From JAENVU01 sp038250905 (lineage in GTDB: Bacteria > Actinomycetota > Acidimicrobiia > IMCC26256 > JAENVU01): 64,000 nucleotides of DNA. The first letter of the stretch is position 1, and each line of letters begins with the position of its first letter. This document shows positions 25,946 through 33,589 of the stretch, piece by piece. The translations under genes were made by a program, and so were the position numbers. The DNA lies in assembly GCA_038250905.1 (NCBI GenBank), contig JBBSBV010000018.1:25231-89230 (forward strand). Reading direction: 5' to 3'. The notes under the pieces are model-generated. The model saw only the letters and a list, made by a program, of their open reading frames with translations. It was not told the origin of the DNA and made no database searches.

Positions 25946-27058
25946 GTGGACAAGCGCGAGGTCAACGACTGGTTGCAGTTCCACGGGCGGATCTCGGGAG
26001 CGATGACGGCTGAGCGCACCGCGCTCGAATCGGCGCTGATCCCGGTGACGGCGTACATCCTGGTCTCGTGCGTGGAGGCGTACCGCCGCTATCCCGACAT
26101 GATGCGCACGATCGCGGCGGCCCGGCCACCGGCCGAGCTGGGCGCCCTCGGGCGTCGACCCGGGAACCAGATCGACGCGGTGCACCTCTGGTCGATCGCC
26201 AACCTCCCCCTCGTGATCCGACAGGCGCTGGATCCGTTCGGGATGATCGATCCGGCCGACGACCTCGAACGGTTGGGCACCATCTTCGACTTCTGGGCAC
26301 CGGCCGCGCTCGCGTTCCGGGGCGACGGCGAGTACCAGGCGTACGACGCCGGACCGTCGGTGCCCCGGTACGGGCCCGAGGTGATCGACGAGCTGGTCGC
26401 GGGCGCGGTGCCGGTGACCGACGATGCGACCCGGCGTCAGATCGCCAAGACCAACGCGCTGCTCACGTCGTACCTGTTCCTCCTGTACTTCGACACCCGC
26501 GCCGGATATCAGGACACCGGTCCGTACCGCCTGGCCGACGGTCGTACCGTGCTCGTGCGCGACTTCAACGAGTTCGGCGTCGGCTACTTCCCCTGGAGTG
26601 CAGCCGTGGGTGCCGACTTGCCGCACTCGAACCTCTGTTGCGCGTTCATCCTCGACGACGTGCTGGTGACGGCGAACGACTGGGGTACCTCGACGACCGA
26701 TCCGGTCGACTACTTTTCGCGGCTCGTGGGTTTCGCGATGTTCGACAGCACCGGTGGCGAACTGACTCCGGTTCCCATCTCGGAGCTGGCCGATCTGGCG
26801 GCGGCGGTCAAGCGGGCGCAGTCGGCGCTCTACCGGCTCATCGCGGGGATGACGCGGGCCGAGAAGATCGACGCCGGCGCGTTCGTGTACTTCACGTTCC
26901 TCCGGCCCTTCGCGCTTGCGGCCGGGGTGGTCGACGACCTCGATTGGACCGTGCCCCGCGACAGCCTCGATCTCTACGCCGCGTTCTCGCTGGTGGAGGG
27001 CGTCCCCGACGCACCGCCGTACGACCCGAGCGTCCCGTACTACGCGTTGATCCCGTGA
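25946..27058 (+). CDS. Unrecognised 370-residue protein of the PEP-His-domain operon
   Basis: This soluble 370-residue protein has no family recognised. It is rich in aromatic residues and has notable segments SVPRYGPEVIDELV, RDFNEFGVGYFPWS and SNLCCAFILDD. There is no signal peptide and no clear membrane helix. It begins with GTG three bases after the phosphohistidine-domain gene, and its stop overlaps the next start (GTGA), so all three genes appear to be translated together. A catalytic or substrate-binding subunit acting with the phosphohistidine domain is a reasonable hypothesis. No nucleotide-binding motif was found. Confidence 0.75.
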   Translation: MDKREVNDWLQFHGRISGAMTAERTALESALIPVTAYILVSCVEAYRRYPDMMRTIAAARPPAELGALGRRPGNQIDAVHLWSIANLPLVIRQALDPFGMIDPADDLERLGTIFDFWAPAALAFRGDGEYQAYDAGPSVPRYGPEVIDELVAGAVPVTDDATRRQIAKTNALLTSYLFLLYFDTRAGYQDTGPYRLADGRTVLVRDFNEFGVGYFPWSAAVGADLPHSNLCCAFILDDVLVTANDWGTSTTDPVDYFSRLVGFAMFDSTGGELTPVPISELADLAAAVKRAQSALYRLIAGMTRAEKIDAGAFVYFTFLRPFALAAGVVDDLDWTVPRDSLDLYAAFSLVEGVPDAPPYDPSVPYYALIP

Positions 27059-27465
27059 TCCACCGCCTCGAATTCGCGGCCGACGCGATCGAGGGCGTCG
27101 TCGTGCTCGAGGTGCCCGCCGACGGGTTGGTCCGGTTCGACGCTCGGTTCCAGGGATCGGCCGTCGGCCCGGGTCTGGTCATGGTGCGTGACGCCGAGGT
27201 GCCGCGGGCACGGGGGACGGTGCTCGAGTTCCGGGCGGACGGGCTGTGGGTGGAGTTCGTGTGCGAGACGCCGAAGGAGCACTGGTCCTTCGGTCTGGAG
27301 GCCTTCGGCCTGCGGGTCGACGATCCGGCCGAGGAGATCGGTGAACGCATTCCCGTCGGCTTCGACCTGGAATGGGAGACCCCCGATTCAGTGCACGGCG
27401 AAGTGCTCGTCGGCCGTACCGCCATCGCCGTCCGCACCACCGGATCCTTCACTGTGCGTCAATAA
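27055..27465 (+). CDS. Unrecognised 136-residue beta-rich protein, third gene of the operon
   Basis: The GTG start overlaps the stop of the 370-residue gene by four bases. The product is beta-strand rich with alternating hydrophobic residues (VVLEVPADGLVRF, GTVLEFRADGLWVEFVCE) and ends in TTGSFTVRQ. It may form a lipocalin-like or beta-barrel fold, but no family is recognised. The stop codon lies inside the left arm of a bidirectional terminator. It is probably an accessory subunit of the same system. Confidence 0.7.
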   Translation: MIHRLEFAADAIEGVVVLEVPADGLVRFDARFQGSAVGPGLVMVRDAEVPRARGTVLEFRADGLWVEFVCETPKEHWSFGLEAFGLRVDDPAEEIGERIPVGFDLEWETPDSVHGEVLVGRTAIAVRTTGSFTVRQ

Positions 27466-27493
27466 TCCACCTCCAGGGTGGAGAATTGACGCA
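27455..27493. terminator. Bidirectional hairpin terminator
   Basis: A 17-bp inverted repeat (TGCGTCAATAATCCACC, loop TCCAG, GGTGGAGAATTGACGCA) with two mismatches lies between the convergent operon end and glpK. The left arm contains the last codons and stop of the 136-residue gene. Confidence 0.8.
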
Positions 27494-27498
27494 AGGTG

Positions 27499-28944
27499 TC
27501 AGAAGTCGACGGCGGAGAGGTCGGACAGCCAGTTGGCGGCGCGGGAGACGGCTTCGGCCCACTGCGCCCGGTCGGTGGGGTCACCCGGTTCATAGCGGGC
27601 CATCGGCGACCACGTGGCCGCGAGGGCGTCGAGGTCGGGCCAGGCGCCGACCGCGAGGCCGGCCATGAACCCGGCGCCGAGGGTGGTGGCCTCGCACACC
27701 GGTGAGATCTCGACCGGCTTCTGCGCGGCGTCCGACAACGCCTGCACGAACGTGGGGTTGCGGGACATACCGCCGTCGACACGCAGGACGTCGATCGTGG
27801 TGTGGGCGTCGGTCTCGGCGGACTCGACGAGGTCGGCACCGCGTGCGGCGATCCCTTCGAGCACGGCCCGCACGATCTGGGGCCGACCGCTCCCGCGGGT
27901 GAGTCCGAGGAGGGTGCCGCGCGCGCCGTAATCCCAACGCGGCGTGCCGAGCCCCATCAGCGCGGGGACGTACATCACTCCGCCGGTGTCGGTGCACTGT
28001 TGCGCCACCTCGTGGCTCTGCTCCGACGACGACAGGATTCCGAGGTCGTCGCGCAACCACTCCACGTTGGTGCCGGCCGAGAGCATGATCGCCTCGAGGC
28101 CCCAGGTGTCGATACCGGCCTGGCGCATGGTGATGATCGGGAAGGTGCCGCCGCCGCCCCGGGTTTCGAACGCCGGTCGGGTCGGTCCGACGACCAGGTC
28201 GAGCATCCCACCGGTGCCGAACGTGATCTTGGCCGGCCCGGGCATCACGCAGCCCTGGCCGACGAGTGAGGCCTGCTGGTCACCGATGAGGGCGGCGATC
28301 GGCGGCGCGCCCGGAAGTGCGGTGGCGGTACCGATGATCCCGCTCGTGTCGACGACGGTCGGCAGCATCCGTTCCGGGATCCGCAGCGCGTCGAGTGCAG
28401 GTTGGTACCAGCCGGTGCCGTCCGCCTCGAGGATCGACGTCACCGCCGCGTTGCTCGCGTCGATCACGTGCAGCGCACCCTCGGAGAGCGTCCAGGCAAT
28501 CCACGAGTCGACGGTGCCGAAGCAGAGGTCACGGCTCCGGTCGGGATCGAAGGTGTCGAGGATGTTCTCGATCTTGGTGGCCGCCGCGTTGGGTGCGAAG
28601 CGGAACCCGGCGGCGCGATGCGTGAGGCAGTTGATGATCGTACGGAGGTCCTGCCAGCCCAGGGCCGGACCGACCGGCTCGCCCGTGGCCCGGTCCCACA
28701 CCACCGTCGAGCCGCGCTGGTTGGTGATGCCGACCGCCGCGACCGGACCGCCATTGAGCGCGAGCGCGGCGCTCGCGGCCTCGAGCACGACCCGGGCCAT
28801 CGCGGCCGCGTCGAACTCGACCATCCCCGGCGCCGGCGAATCGGGCAGGCACTCGCGGTGCTGTTCGTGGTGCACGGTCGCGTCCTCGCGCACGATCGCG
28901 GCGCGGATCGACGACGTGCCGATGTCGATGACGAGCAGGTCCAT
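27499..28944 (-). CDS. glpK: Glycerol kinase-like FGGY carbohydrate kinase
   Basis: This 481-residue FGGY kinase probably phosphorylates glycerol to glycerol 3-phosphate. Visible motifs are the first phosphate loop DIGTSSIRAA, ITNQRGSTVVW, FGTVDSWIAW, the ATP-binding ITFGTGGMLDL, and LRVDGGMSRNPTFVQALSD. The N-terminal loop and Asn-Gln-Arg-Gly differ slightly from canonical GlpK (which has Arg-Glu), so a related polyol is possible. However, glpD and an alkyl-DHAP-synthase-like flavoprotein upstream strongly favour glycerol. ATG 28944 lies 20 bases after the flavoprotein stop, consistent with an operon read leftward. Confidence 0.88.
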   Translation of the reverse strand: MDLLVIDIGTSSIRAAIVREDATVHHEQHRECLPDSPAPGMVEFDAAAMARVVLEAASAALALNGGPVAAVGITNQRGSTVVWDRATGEPVGPALGWQDLRTIINCLTHRAAGFRFAPNAAATKIENILDTFDPDRSRDLCFGTVDSWIAWTLSEGALHVIDASNAAVTSILEADGTGWYQPALDALRIPERMLPTVVDTSGIIGTATALPGAPPIAALIGDQQASLVGQGCVMPGPAKITFGTGGMLDLVVGPTRPAFETRGGGGTFPIITMRQAGIDTWGLEAIMLSAGTNVEWLRDDLGILSSSEQSHEVAQQCTDTGGVMYVPALMGLGTPRWDYGARGTLLGLTRGSGRPQIVRAVLEGIAARGADLVESAETDAHTTIDVLRVDGGMSRNPTFVQALSDAAQKPVEISPVCEATTLGAGFMAGLAVGAWPDLDALAATWSPMARYEPGDPTDRAQWAEAVSRAANWLSDLSAVDF

Positions 28945-28964
28945 CCGAGGCTCCGAGGTGAAGG

Positions 28965-30473
28965 TCAGTCGGGCCAGACCGGACCGCTGGCGGACCAGGG
29001 GTCCGGCAGGCCGAGCTTGCCGGGATTGAGAATGCCGTTGGGGTCGAGCGCCGCCTTGGTCGCCGCGAGGACGTCGAATGCGGGTCCGAGCGCTTCGCGC
29101 ACGAACCGGGAGCGGTTGAGGCCGACGCCGTGATGGTGGCTGAGCGCGCCCCCGTGCTCGAGTACCGCCCGCGTTCCGGCTTCCCACGCGCGGCGGTAGT
29201 AGTCCTCCCGCTCGCCGACCGGTGGCTGACCCGCGAACGTGAAGTAGATGCACGCGCCGTCCATGTAGGAATGACTCTGGTGCGCGCTCGCGGCCAACGT
29301 GCCGGGGACCGCGGTGATGGCCGCGATGGCCGCCTCGTAGATCGCAGTGCAGCAGGACCACGGCGCCGAGATCTCCATCGTGTCGACCACGTAGTCGCGG
29401 CTGATGAGTGCCTCGAGCGCGCTGACGTCGTTGCGGTGTTCGAGCCATCGGCCCACGAAGTCGATGTCGGCGAGCGCGGCTTCTTTGCACTCCTCGGCGA
29501 TCACGCTCATCGTGGCGTCCACGATCGTCGGGTCGCCCTCGTCGAGCACGAGGAGCAGGTGGGTGTCGGGGCCGGTCTGGTACGACCGGTCGGACTCGAT
29601 GGCGTCGTACACCCGCAGCACGGCGGGGGTGGCGCCCCGGTGCATGATCCGCCGGCACGCGTCGTTCGCCGCCGCGAAGCTCGGGAACCCGTACGCGGCG
29701 CGGCGCTCGCTCGGCGCTTTCGGGTGGAGCCGCAGCCGGGCGCCGGTGATCACCCCGAGCGTGCCTTCCGAGCCCACGAACAGCTGCGTGAGTTCGGGCC
29801 CGACGGCCGCGCGCGGTGCACCGCCGGTGGAGATCATCCGACCGTCGGCGAGCACGACGTCGAGACCGATCACGATGTCTTCGATCTTGCCGTAGCGCGT
29901 GCTCATCTGGCCGGCGCCGCGACACGCCAGCCAGCCGCCGACGGTCGACAGGTCGATCGACTGCGGCCAGTGACCGATGGTCATGCCGTGCTCGGTCTGG
30001 AGTGTCTCCTCGAGCCACGTCCCGAAGGTGCCGGGCAGGACGTCGAGCACCATCGACTCGCGGTCGATGCCCACGATCCCCGACATCGCGGTGAGGTCGA
30101 GGACGACCCCGCCGTGGACCGGCACGCTCGCACCACACACGCCACTGCGGCCGGCGGCCGGAGTCACCGGGATCTGCGCGCCGTTGCACACCGCAAGGAC
30201 CGCGCTCACCTGGGCCGCGTCGGCGGGCCGGACCACGGCCGCGGCCTGGACCGGCACCTGGCCGTCGCGGGCCCAGATCATGGCCAGCGGCCACCAGTCA
30301 CGGCTCGCCTCGGACGTGGCCGCCGGATCGACCAGGACCTCGGCCCCGGTTGCCTCGAGCGCGGCGAGCAGCGCTGCATCGAGCGATACGGAGGTGGCCG
30401 AGATGCGGCTCGTCACCGCATCCGGTTCGGCACCGAGCGCGATGGGAGGGGTCGGAGCTCCGGAGAAGGTCAC
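28965..30473 (-). CDS. FAD-linked oxidase, alkyldihydroxyacetonephosphate synthase-like
   Basis: This 502-residue flavoprotein of the VAO/PCMH family has the FAD-binding PVTPAAGRSGVCGA, QSIDLSTVGGWLACRGAGQ and FVGSEGTLGVITGA, and near the C-terminus a His-rich SHHHGVGLNR typical of alkyl-DHAP synthases (AGPS). AGPS exchanges the acyl chain of acyl-DHAP for a fatty alcohol to make ether lipids. Bacterial homologues may instead oxidise hydroxy acids. GTG 30473 is used because the extension to 30554 runs through a dispersed repeat. Its place between glpD and glpK ties it to glycerol-phosphate metabolism. Confidence 0.85.
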   Translation of the reverse strand: MTFSGAPTPPIALGAEPDAVTSRISATSVSLDAALLAALEATGAEVLVDPAATSEASRDWWPLAMIWARDGQVPVQAAAVVRPADAAQVSAVLAVCNGAQIPVTPAAGRSGVCGASVPVHGGVVLDLTAMSGIVGIDRESMVLDVLPGTFGTWLEETLQTEHGMTIGHWPQSIDLSTVGGWLACRGAGQMSTRYGKIEDIVIGLDVVLADGRMISTGGAPRAAVGPELTQLFVGSEGTLGVITGARLRLHPKAPSERRAAYGFPSFAAANDACRRIMHRGATPAVLRVYDAIESDRSYQTGPDTHLLLVLDEGDPTIVDATMSVIAEECKEAALADIDFVGRWLEHRNDVSALEALISRDYVVDTMEISAPWSCCTAIYEAAIAAITAVPGTLAASAHQSHSYMDGACIYFTFAGQPPVGEREDYYRRAWEAGTRAVLEHGGALSHHHGVGLNRSRFVREALGPAFDVLAATKAALDPNGILNPGKLGLPDPWSASGPVWPD

Positions 30474-30510
30474 GGTCCGGACACTACGTGAGACCAGCGC
30501 CCGCGCTTCC

Positions 30511-30587
30511 GAGCCGGAGCTTGCGGAGGCGAGCCGCGAGGCAGCGAGCCCCACGAACCGGCTCCGTCAGGAGCGCGAGCGAACGAG
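30511..30587 (-). repeat. Dispersed intergenic repeat, copy B (77 bp)
   Basis: The reverse complement of this segment matches 13340-13416 at 70 of 77 bases. It occupies almost the whole gap between the glpD stop and the flavoprotein start, so it is transcribed within the operon. The GCTCC-TGAC-GGAGC hairpin could act in mRNA processing or partial termination. Confidence 0.85.
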
Positions 30588-30590
30588 CAA

Positions 30591-32204
30591 TCAGGACGCG
30601 CCGTCGAGGGCGGTCTCGGGGAGCCCCGCGGCGGTGCGTTCGTGTTCGAGTGCGGCGCGGAAGGTGTCGACCTCGGTGCGGATCCGGTCCTCGTCCCAGC
30701 CGAGCTCGGGGGCGATCAGGCGGGCGACGTCCTCCGCCGCGGCGGCAGTCGCGTCGCGGGCGAGCAGGCGGGCGCGGGTGCGGCGGCTCAGCACGTCGTC
30801 GAGGGTCGTGGCCATCTCCTCGCGGATCGCGTAGATGGCCTCGGCACGGCGGTACGGCAGACCCTCGACGAGGGGTGCGTCGAGGTCGCCGGTTCCGGAG
30901 AGCGCGAGGATGTCTTTCGCCATGCTCCCGTACCGACGGGCGAGGTGCTCGTCGTCGGGTGCAGGCCCGTCGGCGCCGAGCAGGGCCATCCGCTTCGTAC
31001 GGCACGCGAGCTTGCGACCGAGCGTCTTGACCACCGCGTCGGTGGTGTCCTCGGCCATCTTGCGGTAGGTGGTGAGCTTGCCGCCGGTCACGGTGACCAC
31101 ACCGCTCGCCGAGGTGGCGACCTTGTGCCGGCGGGAGAGGTCGGCGGTCTTCTGCCCGACGGTCCCACCGGTGACGAGCGGACGCAGCCCGGCCCACGTG
31201 CCCACGACGTCGTCGACGGTCAACGGCTCGGCCATCGCCATGTTCATCGCGTCGAGGAGGTACTTCACGTCCTCGGGTGTGCACTGCGGATCGTCGATCG
31301 GACCGTCGTAGTCGGTGTCGGTCGTACCGATGTACGTGAAGTCGCCCCACGGCACGACGAAGATCGAGCGCCGGTCCTTGGGGACCGGGACGATGGCGGC
31401 GATGTCGTTGCGCACCTTCTCCCACGGCACCGTGATGTGGATGCCCTTCGCAGGCCGGATCGAGTGGGGGTGGAGGCCCTCGTCCATCTCGCGGACGTCG
31501 TCGGAGAACACGCCGGCCGCGTTCACCACGACCCGGGCCGAGATCTCGAACGTGCGGCCGTCGGCGGTCACGGTGGCACCGTCGACCTGGCCGTCGGTGC
31601 CCTTGCGCAGTCCGGTGGCCGCGCAGTGGTTGGCGAGCACCGCGCCGTGACCGGCGGCGGTGCGGGCGAGGGTCAGCGTGTACCGCGCGTCGTCGGTCTG
31701 CGCGTCGTAGTACAGGTAGGCCGCGGCCACGTTGGGGGCGCGCAGCGTGGGCATGTGGGCGAGCGCCTGGGTCTTGTCGATCCGCTGGTGCAGCTTTCCG
31801 ATACGGGCACCACCGGTGATGTCGTAGAGCCACATCGCGTACCCGAGCGCGCGGGCGATCTTCGGGTTGATGAGCCCGTCCTTACTCAGGACCGGGATCA
31901 GGAACGGGAGGATCCGCACGAGGTGGGGCGCGTTCTTCAAGGCCCGCTGGCGTTCGTGGAGTGCGTCGTAGACGAGGCGGATCTCGCGCTGTTGGAGGTA
32001 GCGCAGGCCCCCGTGCACGAGCTTCGACGACTTCGAGGACGTGCCGCTGGCGAAGTCGTCCCGTTCCACGAGGGCCGTGCGCAACCCGCGGCTGGCCGCG
32101 TCGAGCGCGACGCCGCAGCCGGTGATTCCGCCGCCGACGATGAGGACGTCGAACTCCTCGGATTCGAGACGAGCGAGCGCGTCGGCACGGGCGAACGAAG
32201 GCAT
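30591..32204 (-). CDS. glpD: FAD-dependent glycerol-3-phosphate dehydrogenase
   Basis: This 537-residue membrane-associated flavoenzyme oxidises glycerol 3-phosphate to DHAP and feeds electrons to quinones. The N-terminal dinucleotide fold is DVLIVGGGITGCGVALDAASRG. SSKLVHGGLRYLQQ and VVNAAGVFSDD are typical of GlpD, as is VTVTGGKLTTYRKMAED, and the C-terminal accessory domain is present. It is the first gene of a leftward operon followed by the AGPS-like flavoprotein and glpK. Confidence 0.96.
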   Translation of the reverse strand: MPSFARADALARLESEEFDVLIVGGGITGCGVALDAASRGLRTALVERDDFASGTSSKSSKLVHGGLRYLQQREIRLVYDALHERQRALKNAPHLVRILPFLIPVLSKDGLINPKIARALGYAMWLYDITGGARIGKLHQRIDKTQALAHMPTLRAPNVAAAYLYYDAQTDDARYTLTLARTAAGHGAVLANHCAATGLRKGTDGQVDGATVTADGRTFEISARVVVNAAGVFSDDVREMDEGLHPHSIRPAKGIHITVPWEKVRNDIAAIVPVPKDRRSIFVVPWGDFTYIGTTDTDYDGPIDDPQCTPEDVKYLLDAMNMAMAEPLTVDDVVGTWAGLRPLVTGGTVGQKTADLSRRHKVATSASGVVTVTGGKLTTYRKMAEDTTDAVVKTLGRKLACRTKRMALLGADGPAPDDEHLARRYGSMAKDILALSGTGDLDAPLVEGLPYRRAEAIYAIREEMATTLDDVLSRRTRARLLARDATAAAAEDVARLIAPELGWDEDRIRTEVDTFRAALEHERTAAGLPETALDGAS

Positions 32205-32259
32205 CGGACCAGGTTACCGGTCGATTCTCGGCCCGCTCGGCCCGCTCGGCTCGATCGGA

Positions 32260-33093
32260 TCAGGCGTCGGGGACCAACGCGGCGCGGGATTCGACCACCG
32301 GATACGGACGCGTCGCGGTCCGGGTGACGGGATCGAGCGCCTGCCACGCGCCACCGTTCACCCGCCACCGGACCGCCAGCACGATGAGGCCTCGCACGGT
32401 GAACCTCGGCCGGGACCGGTGTTCGAACCGGTGGGAGACCGTCGAGGGTCCGGGCGGAGGGGTCCCGATCCCGAGGCCCCTTGCGGTGGTGCCGTCACCG
32501 AAGTCCCAGCTCACCGAATCCACGCCGGCCTCGACGTCGACCGTCAGTCCGAACGCGGTCACGGTGTCCCGGATCGGCGCGCCGTCGTAGCCCGTCAACC
32601 AGAACCACGAGTCCAAGCCGGTGAGCCCACGCGTCGCGGGCACCGCGCCCACCGACGCGGTCGGGTAGGGAAGGTCGCGCACGAGGCGCGCCGCGACGTC
32701 GCGCGGGTCGACCCCGAACTGCTGCGGCCGCAGCCAGACCGTACCGACGTAGTCGGCATCGCACCACACCTGGTACGGCGTGTACTCGGGACCGGGCCGC
32801 GGTGCCGTCAGCGGGACCTGCCGGTAATCACCGGCGGGCGTCCGGCGCAGTTCGAACTCCCCCGACGGGATCCATCGGCGCCGGCATCCGGTGGCCGTTC
32901 CGCCGCCGTGCGGACGGACCTCCACCCACGAGTCGTGCGCGTCGAGTTCGACGTGCGCGCCGGTGGGGTCGGTGCTCGCGCCGGCATCCGCGGCGGCGCC
33001 GGCGACCGCCGAACCGCTCACCATCGGTGTCATGGTGACGATGGTCGCGGTCACGAGCGTGGCCAGAACGAGCGCGAGGCGGGAACAGTGCAC
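32260..33093 (-). CDS. Secreted protein with PKD-like domain
   Basis: This 277-residue exported protein has a signal peptide (LALVLATLVTATIVTM core). An N-terminal domain contains IPSGEFELRRTPAGDYRQVPL and YQVWCDADYVGTVWLRP, followed by a PKD-like sandwich (VDSVSWDFGDGTTARG then VSHRFEH). PKD domains mediate extracellular protein or polysaccharide contacts. GTG 33093 is preferred over ATG 33162 because GGAAGG precedes it and the signal peptide then has normal length. It follows glpD with a 55-base gap on the opposite side and is not obviously functionally linked. Confidence 0.78.
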   Translation of the reverse strand: MHCSRLALVLATLVTATIVTMTPMVSGSAVAGAAADAGASTDPTGAHVELDAHDSWVEVRPHGGGTATGCRRRWIPSGEFELRRTPAGDYRQVPLTAPRPGPEYTPYQVWCDADYVGTVWLRPQQFGVDPRDVAARLVRDLPYPTASVGAVPATRGLTGLDSWFWLTGYDGAPIRDTVTAFGLTVDVEAGVDSVSWDFGDGTTARGLGIGTPPPGPSTVSHRFEHRSRPRFTVRGLIVLAVRWRVNGGAWQALDPVTRTATRPYPVVESRAALVPDA

Positions 33094-33229
33094 AGGACCA
33101 CCTTCCTTGGTGTATGGCGCCCTTCCGTGTGAGCAGTTGCCCGAGTGCCCCCCGTGCACCACCCCCGCCCCGGGCTCGGGACCAATGTAAGGAACGGTGT
33201 CCGGTTTGTCCCCGCGGGTGGAGTCAATT

Positions 33230-33243
33230 CCCCACTCTTGGGG
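33230..33243 (-). terminator. Short hairpin after rhodanese gene
   Basis: A perfect 5-bp stem CCCCA-CTCT-TGGGG lies 10 bases beyond the rhodanese stop on the minus strand. It is a possible weak terminator of the acyl-CoA synthetase / nuclease / rhodanese operon. Confidence 0.45.
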
Positions 33244-33253
33244 AGGCCGGCGG

Positions 33254-33589
33254 TCAGATGACCTGGCCGAGCGCGCCGTCCTCGCGGACGACGCTGAGGC
33301 CGAACGCCTCCCACGCCTTCATCCCGCCTTCGAGGTTGATGACGTCGAGTCCGCGGTCGTTGAGGAACGCGGTGGCCCGGGCCGATCGGCCGCCGACGCG
33401 ACAGATGCACAGGATCGTGCGGTCGGTCGGGAGAGCGACGACCGAGTCGGGGAGCGAGTTCAGCGGGATCCACACGACGTCGGGCGCGTGGCCGGCCGCG
33501 TACTCGTCGGCCTCACGCACGTCGAGCAGGAACGGATCGGTCAACTCGTCGACGTCGCCGACGGTGATGGAGGGAATCGCGTCGCTCAT
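33254..33589 (-). CDS. Single-domain rhodanese
   Basis: This 111-residue rhodanese-like domain has the active-site loop CRVGGRSAR (Cys63 as persulfide-forming residue), preceded by LLDVREADEYAAGHAPDVVWIPL. It would carry sulfur as a cysteine persulfide in the cytoplasm. Its ATG overlaps the stop of the upstream nuclease gene by four bases (ATGA), so the two are translationally coupled, an unusual pairing. Transcription likely ends at the small hairpin downstream. Confidence 0.92.
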   Translation of the reverse strand: MSDAIPSITVGDVDELTDPFLLDVREADEYAAGHAPDVVWIPLNSLPDSVVALPTDRTILCICRVGGRSARATAFLNDRGLDVINLEGGMKAWEAFGLSVVREDGALGQVI

